DNA from: Caryophanon tenue
GTDB taxonomy: Bacteria; Bacillota; Bacilli; Bacillales_A; Planococcaceae
Direction of reading: 5' to 3'
DNA length: 64,000 nucleotides
Assembly: GCF_001700315.1 (NCBI RefSeq)
Contig: NZ_MASJ01000003.1
Coordinates: 248,001-312,000 of the forward strand
Part shown: positions 53,049-61,594 of the stretch, in pieces
Numbering within the stretch: position 1 is the first letter of the stretch
How the letters are laid out: every line of letters starts with the position of its first letter
The notes under the pieces: generated by a model
The model's database searches: none
Told to the model about the DNA's origin: nothing
The model's input: only the letters and a program-made list of their open reading frames with translations
Position numbers and translations under genes: made by a program

Positions 53049-53786
53049 GTGAAATTCACAGTCGAATCGGATGTGGGCTTAAAACGCGCGGTGAATGAAG
53101 ACCGTGTACACGTATCAGTGCGAGAAGACGGGCATATGCTCGCGCTTCTTGCCGATGGTATGGGTGGCCATAATGCTGGAGAAATTGCGAGTGACATGGC
53201 GATTACATTATTTGAAGAGCAGTTTTTACAAGTAGATACAGCGACACTTAATGAACAACTAAGTAAGCAAGTATGGGTAGAACAAACGGTGAAACGAATT
53301 AATGAAGAAGTATATGATTATTCATTACGCCATAAGCAATGTACAGGGATGGGAACGACGTTAATTGCAGCACTTATCGACGGTGGGCATTTCACGATTT
53401 GTCACATTGGTGATAGCCGTGTGTATACATTTACCGAACAGGATGCCGTGCAAATTACGCGTGACCATTCCTATGTCAATGTACTTGTAGACCACGGTGA
53501 AATTAGCGAGGAAGAAGCGGAGCATCATCCGCGTCGCAATGTTATTACAAAAGCGGTCGGCACGGAGCGACATGTAGAGCCAACATTTTACACATTTGAA
53601 GTGCCGGCTGATACGTATATTTTATTATGTTCAGACGGCTTAAGTGATAAATGCAGTATCGCAGAAATACAGGCCATTTTATTGCTCGAAAAAACACTAG
53701 AAGAAAAAGGTCGAATGCTTGTACAACTAGCAAACGATAGCGGCGGCGAGGATAACATTTCTCTCGCCCTTCTTTATAATGGATAG
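53049..53786 (+). CDS. prpC: PP2C-type protein phosphatase PrpC/Stp
   Basis: Manganese-dependent Ser/Thr protein phosphatase, 245 residues, reversing phosphorylation by the adjacent kinase PrkC. PP2C metal motifs are present: NEDRVHVS near residue 16, LADGMGGHNAGE near residue 34, HIGDSRVY near residue 119, SDGLSD near residue 196 and GGEDNISLAL at the end. GTG start. The prkC ATG lies 12 bases downstream. Confidence 0.96.
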   Translation: MKFTVESDVGLKRAVNEDRVHVSVREDGHMLALLADGMGGHNAGEIASDMAITLFEEQFLQVDTATLNEQLSKQVWVEQTVKRINEEVYDYSLRHKQCTGMGTTLIAALIDGGHFTICHIGDSRVYTFTEQDAVQITRDHSYVNVLVDHGEISEEEAEHHPRRNVITKAVGTERHVEPTFYTFEVPADTYILLCSDGLSDKCSIAEIQAILLLEKTLEEKGRMLVQLANDSGGEDNISLALLYNG

Positions 53787-53798
53787 GAGGTGTAGGGT

Positions 53799-55958
53799 AT
53801 GTTAGAAGGAAAACGTATTAGTGATCGTTATAAAGTGTTAAGTCTTATTGGCGGCGGCGGGATGAGCCACGTTTATTTAGCGCATGATATGATTTTGGAC
53901 CGTGAAGTGGCGATGAAAGTATTGCGCTATGATTTTAAAAACGAAGAAGAGCTGCATCGTCGTTTTCAGCGAGAAGCATTATCTGTAACGAGCCTTACAC
54001 ATCCAAACATTGTAGGAATTTATGATGTCGGTCAAGATGAAGATGTGCATTATATTGTGATGGAGTATGTCGATGGCCAAACATTGAAAGAATACATACA
54101 ACAACATTCACCAATTCCGGTAGCACGTGTCGTAGAAATTATGTTAAGTCTGACACACGCGATTAGCCAAGCACATGATAATCATATTATTCACCGTGAT
54201 ATTAAGCCTCAAAATGTGTTGATGAATAAAGAGGGCGAAGTAAAAGTGACGGATTTTGGCATTGCGGTAACGCTCAATGCAACGGCGTATACACAAACAA
54301 ATTCTGTACTAGGCACAGTGCATTATTTATCGCCTGAACAAGCACGTGGTGGCATGGCAACGAAAAAGTCTGATATTTACGCACTTGGTGTTGTCATGTA
54401 TGAATTGTTAACGGGGGAGCTACCATTTTATGGTGAATCACCAGTAGCGATTGCTCTGAAGCATTTGCAAGAAGAGACACCATCTGTTCGAGAAAAGTAT
54501 AGTTATATTCCACAAAGTGTCGAAAATGTCGTGTTAAAAGCGACCGCAAAAGACCCATTGCATCGTTATCAGTCTGTCGAAGAAATGACGCAAGATTTAC
54601 AAACGGTATTAAGTCCTCAGCGTTTACATGAACAACTCTTTACATTGCCGCTTGACGATGATGATGCAACAAAGGCAATGCCGATTATAAAACCGGTATT
54701 TCCGGTGCAAGATGCGACACCGACACGTCGTATAGAACCGGTACAGCCCGCTGTTGAAGAGGAAGACGATGATGTGGTCATTGCACCACCTATAAAAAAG
54801 GCGGCTGTTGAACCATCGCCGCCATCACCAGAACCGCCAGCGAAAAAGAAAAAGTCGAAAAGCCCGATGATTATTGGTATTTTGCTCGGTATTATGGCAC
54901 TACTTGCTTTGCTGATCTTTTTACTGCCGTCTCTTATGTCACCGACAAAAGTAAGTGTACCAGACGTCACAGCACTGACATTAGAAGAAGCGATTGATGA
55001 GCTTGAATCACAAGGCTTTGCGGTAGGTGACGAGCGTGAACGTACATCTGATACGGTTGACGAAGGTAAGATTATTGAAACGTCACCAGCTGCTGGAAAA
55101 GAAATTGAGCAAGGTGGCGAAATTGATTTAATCGTCAGCATTGGGAAAGAAAAGAAAAGCGTCAGCAATTATGTTGGACAAAATGTCGACCAAGTACTGA
55201 GCATTTTAAAAGACCGCGATTATGTGGATGTTGTCATTAATGAAGAGTATTCAGACGAAAAAGCAGGTACTGTGTTGTCGCAGTCGCCAGTGCCAGGAGA
55301 GCAAGTCGTTGAAAGTGAAACGGTACTGACATTAACGGTGAGCCAAGGTAGCAATACAGCGCGTGTTGCGGACTTAACAGGTTACAATGAATCGGCGTTA
55401 AATGAATATGCGCGTTCGTCTGGCTTTAAAATTAACGTCACACGAGAAGAGCATTCAGAGACGATTCCAGCAGGCGATGTTATGAACCAAACACCATCAG
55501 CCAATTCGTCAATTGAAGTCGGCAGCACCATTAGTGTTGTCATGTCAAAAGGACCAGCAGAAAAGCCGGTAAAAACATTCGTGCAAGTCATTTCGATTCC
55601 TTACAGTGCTGAGGAACAACCAGTAACGGAAGCACCGCAACAAGAGGAAGAGGCACCAGCGCCGGACGAAGAGCAAGACATTACGGATGAAAATGAGTCT
55701 ACTGAAGAGGAACTACCAGTCGAAGAAGAGCCGGTAGAGCAGCCTTCTGAAACGGCAGAACCAATCGAGCAAACGATTCAAATTTATATTCAAGATAAAA
55801 ACAATACGATGTCAAAACCAGTAGAAGAGTTCACAATTACTGAGACGACATCACATCGCATTCAATTGCAAATACAAGAAGGAACAGAAGCTGCGTATCG
55901 TGTGATGCGTGACAATGAAGTGATCATTGAAGAAGTAATTTCATATGATGACTTATAA
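53799..55958 (+). CDS. prkC: PASTA-domain Ser/Thr protein kinase PrkC
   Basis: Membrane kinase that senses peptidoglycan fragments or lipid II. Kinase domain about 10-270 with GGGGMSHVYLAHD, catalytic lysine in VAMKVLRYD, HRDIKPQN and DFGIAV. A juxtamembrane Pro/Lys-rich stretch leads to one membrane helix (about 356-377), three PASTA domains (about 385-450, 452-518 and 520-587) and a C-terminal immunoglobulin-like domain. A Glu/Pro-rich acidic segment (about 604-657) interrupts the C-terminal part, making the protein 719 residues against 648 in B. subtilis. No spore-germination context is seen, so a role in wall homeostasis is more likely here. Confidence 0.95.
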   Translation: MLEGKRISDRYKVLSLIGGGGMSHVYLAHDMILDREVAMKVLRYDFKNEEELHRRFQREALSVTSLTHPNIVGIYDVGQDEDVHYIVMEYVDGQTLKEYIQQHSPIPVARVVEIMLSLTHAISQAHDNHIIHRDIKPQNVLMNKEGEVKVTDFGIAVTLNATAYTQTNSVLGTVHYLSPEQARGGMATKKSDIYALGVVMYELLTGELPFYGESPVAIALKHLQEETPSVREKYSYIPQSVENVVLKATAKDPLHRYQSVEEMTQDLQTVLSPQRLHEQLFTLPLDDDDATKAMPIIKPVFPVQDATPTRRIEPVQPAVEEEDDDVVIAPPIKKAAVEPSPPSPEPPAKKKKSKSPMIIGILLGIMALLALLIFLLPSLMSPTKVSVPDVTALTLEEAIDELESQGFAVGDERERTSDTVDEGKIIETSPAAGKEIEQGGEIDLIVSIGKEKKSVSNYVGQNVDQVLSILKDRDYVDVVINEEYSDEKAGTVLSQSPVPGEQVVESETVLTLTVSQGSNTARVADLTGYNESALNEYARSSGFKINVTREEHSETIPAGDVMNQTPSANSSIEVGSTISVVMSKGPAEKPVKTFVQVISIPYSAEEQPVTEAPQQEEEAPAPDEEQDITDENESTEEELPVEEEPVEQPSETAEPIEQTIQIYIQDKNNTMSKPVEEFTITETTSHRIQLQIQEGTEAAYRVMRDNEVIIEEVISYDDL

Positions 55959-55972
55959 GAAAGGATGATCTG

Positions 55973-56857
55973 ATGGCGACAGGCCAAATTCGTAAAGCTT
56001 TAAGTGGCTATTACTATGTAGAAAAAGATGGACAACTGATTCAATGTCGAGGAAGAGGCGTATTTCGAAATCGCGGTGAATCACCATTAGTGGGTGATTT
56101 CGTTGAATATACGGTAGAAACAGCAGGCTCCGATGGGACGATTCAAAAGATTTTCCCACGTGATAATGAGCTTGTACGTCCGCCGATTGCCAATATTGAC
56201 CAAGCTATTTTAGTGTTTTCTGTGAAGGAGCCGAATTTCAATACCATTTTACTCGACCGCTTTTTAGTTGTTTTGGAATCTTTCCACATTCAGCCGATTA
56301 TTTGCTTAACGAAAATGGATTTATTAAGTGAAGCGCAGCGTACAGAATTACAACCTTATATTGATGATTACAAAGAAATCGGCTATGATGTTATCGAAAC
56401 ATTTATTGACGATGCATCGTTAATGGAGCGTCTTGTGCCAGTACTTGAGGGCAAAACAACGGTTTTAGCAGGACAATCAGGGGTTGGAAAATCAACGTTA
56501 CTGAACACTTTATTACCATCGTTAGCGCTAAAAACAGGTGTTATTTCACAGCATTTAGGACGCGGTAAACATACAACGCGCCATGTGGAGTTAATGGAAG
56601 TAGCAGGTGGCTTATTAGCAGATACGCCAGGGTTTAGCTCGTTTGATTTCGATACGATTGAGCGTGAAGAATTAACGGCGTGCTTCCCAGAACTTGCGCG
56701 TACAGCAGAGTCGTGTAAATTCCGTGGCTGTTTACATGTGAAAGAGCCAAAATGTGCTGTGAAAGATGCTGTAGAAGCGGGAGAAATTCGTGCATATCGT
56801 TATGAGCATTACTTACAATTTTTAGAAGAAATTATGGATCGAAAGCCGAGGTACTAA
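55973..56857 (+). CDS. rsgA: Ribosome small-subunit-dependent GTPase RsgA
   Basis: Circularly permuted GTPase (YloQ/CpgA) that aids 30S maturation. 294 residues: OB fold (about 1-70), then G4 LTKMDLL before G1 GQSGVGKSTLLN near residue 167 and G3 DTPGFSSF near residue 216, the permuted order typical of the family; and a zinc-binding C-terminal region with CKFRGCLHVKEPKCAVKDA. It follows prkC as in B. subtilis. Confidence 0.97.
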   Translation: MATGQIRKALSGYYYVEKDGQLIQCRGRGVFRNRGESPLVGDFVEYTVETAGSDGTIQKIFPRDNELVRPPIANIDQAILVFSVKEPNFNTILLDRFLVVLESFHIQPIICLTKMDLLSEAQRTELQPYIDDYKEIGYDVIETFIDDASLMERLVPVLEGKTTVLAGQSGVGKSTLLNTLLPSLALKTGVISQHLGRGKHTTRHVELMEVAGGLLADTPGFSSFDFDTIEREELTACFPELARTAESCKFRGCLHVKEPKCAVKDAVEAGEIRAYRYEHYLQFLEEIMDRKPRY

Positions 56858-56862
56858 TAATT

Positions 56863-57528
56863 ATGATTAAAATTGCACCATCTATTTTAGCGGCGGATTT
56901 TGCGCAGCTAGGACAAGAAGTAAAAGAAGTAGAAGCAGCTGGAGCACAATTGATTCACGTAGACGTAATGGACGGCCATTTTGTGCCAAATATTTCATTT
57001 GGCTCATTAGTAATGGATGCGATTCGTCCGCATACAACATTACCACTTGATGTTCATTTAATGATTGAAAATCCAGACCAGTACATTGAGCAATTTGCAA
57101 AAGCAGGTGCAACATATATTACAGTACACGTTGAAGCGTGTCGTCATTTACACCGCACGATTCAATTAATTCGTTCATATGGCGTAAAGCCAGGTGTCGT
57201 GTTAAATCCACATACACCGATTGAAACGATTCAGCACGTGTTAGAAGATATCGACATGGTATTATTTATGACCGTAAACCCAGGCTTTGGTGGTCAAAAA
57301 TTCATTTCATCAGTCGTACCGAAAATTGAAGCGTTATCTACAATTATTAAAGAGCGCGGTTTATCAATTGACATTGAAATTGATGGTGGTATTACAGCAG
57401 AAACGATTGTACCATGTGCAAAAGCAGGCGCGAATATCTTTGTTGCCGGTTCGGCTATTTTCGGCAAAGAAGACCGTGCGGCAGCGTTACAAGAGATTCA
57501 AGCAGCTGGAGAAGCAGCAATTTCGTGA
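56863..57528 (+). CDS. rpe: Ribulose-phosphate 3-epimerase
   Basis: Pentose phosphate pathway enzyme interconverting ribulose 5-phosphate and xylulose 5-phosphate. 221 residues, TIM barrel. Motifs: IAPSILAADF, HVDVMDGHFVPN near residue 32, DVHLMIENP, MTVNPGFGGQKF near residue 134 and EIDGGI near residue 171. Overlaps the thiN GTG by four bases. Confidence 0.97.
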   Translation: MIKIAPSILAADFAQLGQEVKEVEAAGAQLIHVDVMDGHFVPNISFGSLVMDAIRPHTTLPLDVHLMIENPDQYIEQFAKAGATYITVHVEACRHLHRTIQLIRSYGVKPGVVLNPHTPIETIQHVLEDIDMVLFMTVNPGFGGQKFISSVVPKIEALSTIIKERGLSIDIEIDGGITAETIVPCAKAGANIFVAGSAIFGKEDRAAALQEIQAAGEAAIS

Positions 57529-58175
57529 TTGCGTTTATTTGTGCAGGCGGGCCACGAGAACAATTGTATGACCTGACTGCTTTGGCGTCGCGACAAGACA
57601 TCGTGTATATCGGTGCTGATCGCGGCGCTTTTTATTTACTGCAAGCAGGGCTGAAGCCGACAGCTATTCTTGGAGATTTTGATTCGCTAAATGACGAAGA
57701 GTGGGCGTATGTGTCATCGCAAGTATCGGAAATTCACCGTTACGCTGCTGAAAAGGATGATACGGATACCGACTTAGCGTTATTATATGCCGTTGAGCAG
57801 GGATTTTCAGAAATTTGGATTACGGGGATTACAGGTGGACGTTTAGACCATTCAGAGGCAGCGATGCGTTCAGTAGGGCGTATTCAGCTTGCGCATGAAC
57901 AAGTCATTGTGAAGGTACTAAACAATCAAAATGAGCTGCGTATTTTAGTGCCAGGGACGCACCGTGTGAAACGAGCAAAGGAGTTTCCATATATGTCGCT
58001 TTTTGCATATGACGGTCATGTTGAAGGCATTACATTACGGGGCGTGAAATATGAAACGACGAATGAAACGATTACACGTATGTCATCGCGTTTTACGAGC
58101 AATGAAATTGTAGCAGAGGAAGCGACAATTTCGTTTACAGCGGGCATTTGCTTAGTTGTACGAAGCCACGATTAA
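57525..58175 (+). CDS. thiN: Thiamine diphosphokinase
   Basis: Converts thiamine to thiamine diphosphate. The GTG at 57525 (GTGA overlap with rpe) gives VIAFICAGGPREQL and 216 residues; the long upstream extension of the frame lies within rpe and is not coding. Motifs: GADRGAFYLL, ILGDFDSLN near residue 50 and the metal-binding KDDTDTDLAL near residue 78, with the C-terminal beta domain from about 145. spoVM, expected after thiN in spore-formers, is not present. Confidence 0.94.
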   Translation: MIAFICAGGPREQLYDLTALASRQDIVYIGADRGAFYLLQAGLKPTAILGDFDSLNDEEWAYVSSQVSEIHRYAAEKDDTDTDLALLYAVEQGFSEIWITGITGGRLDHSEAAMRSVGRIQLAHEQVIVKVLNNQNELRILVPGTHRVKRAKEFPYMSLFAYDGHVEGITLRGVKYETTNETITRMSSRFTSNEIVAEEATISFTAGICLVVRSHD

Positions 58176-58184
58176 ACAAATAAA

Positions 58185-58219
58185 AAAAGGACTTACCATA
58201 AAGGTGAGTCCTTTTTATA
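58185..58219. terminator. Bidirectional terminator between thiN and rpmB
   Basis: AAAAGGACTTACC (58185-58197) pairs with GGTGAGTCCTTTT (58203-58215), with A/T runs on both sides, so it can stop transcription from either convergent gene. Confidence 0.92.
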
Positions 58220-58227
58220 TGCACGAA

Positions 58228-58416
58228 TTAAACGCGCTCGATTTTACCTGATTTTAATGCACGAGCAGAAACCCATACACGCTTTGGCTTACCGTCAACT
58301 AGGATACGAACCTTTTGTAGGTTAGCGCCCCAAGTACGTTTAGAAGCGTTCATTGCGTGAGAACGAGTGTTACCTGAACGAGCTTTACGGCCAGTGATTA
58401 CACATTGTTTTGGCAT
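58228..58416 (-). CDS. rpmB: 50S ribosomal protein L28
   Basis: A 62-residue basic ribosomal protein with the family start [20 protein letters not shown] and the [10 protein letters not shown] core. Two-cysteine zinc ligands are not evident (only C5), so this is the zinc-independent type by appearance. It stands alone on the minus strand between thiN and yloU, the same divergent arrangement as in B. subtilis. A strong GGAGGG ribosome site precedes the ATG. Confidence 0.97.
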   Translation of the reverse strand: MPKQCVITGRKARSGNTRSHAMNASKRTWGANLQKVRILVDGKPKRVWVSARALKSGKIERV

Positions 58417-58753
58417 GTATATTTCCCTCCTAACAAATGAATCTGAAAGCTTGTTTTTCAGTTCGGTATTTCACATACCATAATAATTTACCACAGTCTA
58501 AGGGTGAGTGCAAGACATTTCACATACACTTTCAAGAAAAAAACCTTTACACCTAAAATGTGTGACAACAATAGCAAAAGCGCGGATTGAGGAAGAATTA
58601 TAAGGCAACATATTCCCAAAAGTTTTCACAAACGCCTGTAATTTTTTGAAATAGATACTATGTCTCACTAGCTTAATTGGTGAGTTTTCTTTTATAATGT
58701 GTTGTTGTGTAGTACAATATAGTTTAGTCTAATAGAGCCAAGGGGGCATTTAC
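58417..58753. other. Divergent rpmB/yloU intergenic region
   Basis: 337 bases. The rpmB half has its leader and promoter; TTTCACATAC occurs twice in direct orientation (58469-58478 and 58518-58527), flanking that promoter. The yloU half has TATAAT at 58693-58698 and TACAAT at 58713-58718 as possible -10 boxes, neither with a clear -35. No coding frame is supported. Confidence 0.55.
58485..58513 (-). promoter_or_regulatory. Candidate promoter of rpmB
   Basis: On the minus strand TTGCAC (58513-58508), a 17-base spacer and TAAATT (58490-58485). The leader to the ATG would be about 60 bases. Confidence 0.5.
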
Positions 58754-59116
58754 ATGTCAATTGAGTTAAACAACGAATTCGGTCAAATTGATATTTCAAA
58801 CGATGTCATAGCGCAAATTGCTGGAGGTGCAGCGATTGAGTGTTACGGGATTGTTGGGATGGCATCTAAACATCAAATCCGCGATGGACTGACAGATATT
58901 CTTCGTAAAGAAAACTTTGCGAAAGGCGTATTAGTACGTCAGCAAAATGACGATTTACATATTGATATGTATATCATTGTAAGCTATGGTACGAAAATTT
59001 CGGAAATCGCTTACCAAGTGCAATCAAAAGTAAAATACACAGTAAATAAGACATTAGGAATGAGCGTTAAATCGGTGAACATTTTTGTTCAAGGTGTGCG
59101 TGTCATGAACGTATAA
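58754..59116 (+). CDS. yloU: Asp23/Gls24 family protein YloU
   Basis: A 120-residue cytoplasmic protein of the Asp23 (alkaline shock protein) family, with the conserved NDVIAQIAGGAAIECYGIVG near residue 16 and a C-terminal segment MSVKSVNIFVQGVRV. The family is linked to envelope stress and to partners in fatty acid metabolism; the exact role is not known. It precedes fakA by 18 bases, and this pair is conserved across Firmicutes. Confidence 0.93.
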   Translation: MSIELNNEFGQIDISNDVIAQIAGGAAIECYGIVGMASKHQIRDGLTDILRKENFAKGVLVRQQNDDLHIDMYIIVSYGTKISEIAYQVQSKVKYTVNKTLGMSVKSVNIFVQGVRVMNV

Positions 59117-59134
59117 GAGGAGGAACAGAATCGC

Positions 59135-60781
59135 ATGCAGTCTTTAGACGGATTAAAGTTTGCGGAAATGGTACAAATGGGTGCACATCACCTTTACCAA
59201 AACGCAGGCTACGTAGATTCTTTAAACGTATTCCCAGTACCAGATGGCGATACAGGGACAAATATGAACTTGTCAATGACATCAGGAGCAAAGGAAACAG
59301 AAGCACATGCCCAAGCACATATTGGGAAAACAGCACAAGCGTTATCAAAAGGATTATTAATGGGTGCTCGTGGTAACTCAGGTGTTATTTTATCACAGTT
59401 ATTCCGTGGTTTCGGTAAACATATCGAGAAGCTAGAAGAAGTAACGGCAGCTGATTATGCACAAGCGTTCCAAGCCGGTGTAGATACGGCATATAAAGCC
59501 GTTATGAAGCCCGTTGAAGGGACAATTTTAACGGTAGCAAAAGACGGAGCGAAAGCAGCGGTAGCAGCAGCAGAGCATTCGACAGACTTAATTGCGATTA
59601 CAGAAGCATTAGTACAAGAAGCGAAAGCGTCATTAGACCGTACACCAGATTTACTACCAGTACTAAAAGAAGTAGGCGTAGTCGATAGTGGTGGTCAAGG
59701 CTTACTATTCGTTTACGAAGGTTTTTTAGCATCGTTAAAAGGTGAAGCATTACCAGAAAAAAATGATGCATCATTAGATGATTTAATTAACGCAGAGCAT
59801 CACCGTGCACAAGACTTTATGGATACAGCTGATATTGAATTTGGCTATTGTACAGAAATTATGGTGCGTTTAGAAGCAGACAAAGCACCATTTGATGAAT
59901 ACGCTTTCCGTGAAGAGCTAAGCGTTATGGGTGACTCACTATTAGTCATTTCAGATGATGAAGTTGCAAAAGTACATATTCACTCGGAAACACCAGGTGC
60001 TGTACTAACTGCAGGTCAAAAATATGGTAGCTTAATGAAAATTAAAGTCGACAATATGCGTGAGCAACACTCGGCAATCGTCGGTGAAGACCATAAAGCA
60101 CCAGCGAAAGCTGCAACGAAAAAAGTACCGTATGCGATTGTAACGATTGCGATGGGTGAAGGTGTAGCCGATATGCTACGCTCTATTGGCGCGTCTTACG
60201 TAATTGAAGGTGGTCAAACGATGAACCCTTCAACGGAAGATATCGTGAAAGCGGTGCAAGAAATTGGTGCAGAGCGCGTCTTAATTTTACCAAACAATAA
60301 AAACATCATCATGGCAGCTGAGCAAGCTGTGGAATTATTAGAGATTGAAGCAGCAGTTGTTGCGACAAAGACAATTCCACAAGGGATGGCAGCTGTGTTA
60401 GCATTTAACAGCGAAGTATCGGTAGCCGATAACAAAGAAGTGATGACTGAAGCGTTCTCAGCTGTGAAAACAGGTCAAGTAACATATGCGGTACGCGACA
60501 CATCAATTGATGGCGTAGAAATTCGCAAAGATGATTATATGGCATTAGCAGAAGGTAAGATTGTTTTATCGACACCACAATTAACAGATGCTGCACAAAA
60601 AGTAGTAGCAGAGCTAGTGGATGAAGATTCAGAGATTATTACAATCATTTACGGTGAAGATACGACAGAAGAAGCGGCTAACGAATTAGCTACCTTTATT
60701 GAGGAACAATTCGAAGACGCAGAAGTAGAAGTATTTAACGGTAAACAGCCGTTATATCCATATATTATTTCGGTAGAATAA
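59135..60781 (+). CDS. fakA: Fatty acid kinase ATP-binding subunit FakA (YloV)
   Basis: Phosphorylates fatty acids held by FakB-type DegV proteins, feeding exogenous acyl chains into phospholipid synthesis. 548 residues: an N-terminal DhaL-like ATP-binding domain (about 10-200) with metal/ATP motifs VPDGDTGTNMNLSM near residue 32, LLMGARGNSGVILSQ and VDSGGQGLLF, then middle and C-terminal domains from about 230 and 330. No fakB lies in the window; several unlinked copies are usual. Confidence 0.93.
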   Translation: MQSLDGLKFAEMVQMGAHHLYQNAGYVDSLNVFPVPDGDTGTNMNLSMTSGAKETEAHAQAHIGKTAQALSKGLLMGARGNSGVILSQLFRGFGKHIEKLEEVTAADYAQAFQAGVDTAYKAVMKPVEGTILTVAKDGAKAAVAAAEHSTDLIAITEALVQEAKASLDRTPDLLPVLKEVGVVDSGGQGLLFVYEGFLASLKGEALPEKNDASLDDLINAEHHRAQDFMDTADIEFGYCTEIMVRLEADKAPFDEYAFREELSVMGDSLLVISDDEVAKVHIHSETPGAVLTAGQKYGSLMKIKVDNMREQHSAIVGEDHKAPAKAATKKVPYAIVTIAMGEGVADMLRSIGASYVIEGGQTMNPSTEDIVKAVQEIGAERVLILPNNKNIIMAAEQAVELLEIEAAVVATKTIPQGMAAVLAFNSEVSVADNKEVMTEAFSAVKTGQVTYAVRDTSIDGVEIRKDDYMALAEGKIVLSTPQLTDAAQKVVAELVDEDSEIITIIYGEDTTEEAANELATFIEEQFEDAEVEVFNGKQPLYPYIISVE

Positions 60782-60790
60782 TAAAAAGTT

Positions 60791-60822
60791 GTCCTGAATC
60801 AAGTGTTCAGGGCGCTTTTTTT
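60791..60822 (+). terminator. Intrinsic terminator after fakA
   Basis: GTCCTGAA (60791-60798) pairs with TTCAGGGC (60806-60813), one G-T pair, followed by seven T. Confidence 0.87.
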
Positions 60823-60859
60823 GTTCACATGAAAAGGTCAGACATGTTGCCATTTAACG

Positions 60860-60889
60860 TTGGTTTTTCCGAATTTTTTCGGGTACAAT
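60860..60889 (+). promoter_or_regulatory. Candidate promoter of the sda genes
   Basis: TTGGTT (60860-60865), 18 bases, TACAAT (60884-60889). The spacer contains a small inverted repeat CCGAA/TTCGG. The sdaAB ribosome site GAGGAGG follows at a normal distance. Confidence 0.6.
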
Positions 60890-60919
60890 TAGAGACACAT
60901 CTTCGAGGAGGGATTTGGA

Positions 60920-61582
60920 ATGAAATTTACATCGGTGTTTGATATTATTGGGCCGGTAATGATTGGCCCTTCCTCGTCACATACAGCAGGTGCTGCGCGT
61001 ATTGGACGAGTAGCAAGGGATTTATTCGGGCGTCAGCCAAAATGGGCGAAAATTCATTTATACGGCTCATTTGCAGAAACATATAAAGGGCACGGTACGG
61101 ACGTAGCGTTAGTCGGCGGATTACTGGACTACGATACCGATGATGAGCGTATTAAAACCGCATTTGAAGAAGCGGAAAAAGCAGGACTTGCGTATACATT
61201 TATTCCTGAAACGGCGCATATGGAGCATCCGAATACAACACGCATCGTCATGGGCGATGACGAAGGCGAAATGTCTGTTGTCGGCATTTCTATTGGTGGC
61301 GGCAAAATTGAAATTAGTGAAGTAAATGACTTTAAGCTGCACTTAACGGGTGGCCTGCCGACGATTTTAGTGGTGCATGATGACCGAGCAGGATGTATCG
61401 CGAACGTTGCCAATTGTTTAGCGATGCATAATGTCAATATTGGCCATATGGAAGTATCTCGTATTGAGCGTGGTTTAACAGCATTAATGGTTATTGAAGT
61501 AGACCAAAATATTGATGACCGTATTATAGAACAAATATCATATATACCAAATATTATTAAAGTATCACGTATGAATACGTAA
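60920..61582 (+). CDS. sdaAB: L-serine dehydratase, beta subunit
   Basis: Small subunit of the iron-sulphur serine dehydratase that deaminates L-serine to pyruvate. 220 residues: SDH beta domain with the signature GPSSSHTAGAARIG near residue 17 and a C-terminal ACT domain (about 148-218: LPTILVVHDDRAGCIANVA) that usually binds serine. It is separated from the alpha gene by 12 bases. Confidence 0.95.
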   Translation: MKFTSVFDIIGPVMIGPSSSHTAGAARIGRVARDLFGRQPKWAKIHLYGSFAETYKGHGTDVALVGGLLDYDTDDERIKTAFEEAEKAGLAYTFIPETAHMEHPNTTRIVMGDDEGEMSVVGISIGGGKIEISEVNDFKLHLTGGLPTILVVHDDRAGCIANVANCLAMHNVNIGHMEVSRIERGLTALMVIEVDQNIDDRIIEQISYIPNIIKVSRMNT

Positions 61583-61594
61583 GGGGGATTTGAC

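Noticed and set aside
57414-57524. N-terminal extension of thiamine diphosphokinase
   Set aside because: It lies entirely inside rpe in another frame; the GTG at 57525 with the GTGA overlap gives the usual length.
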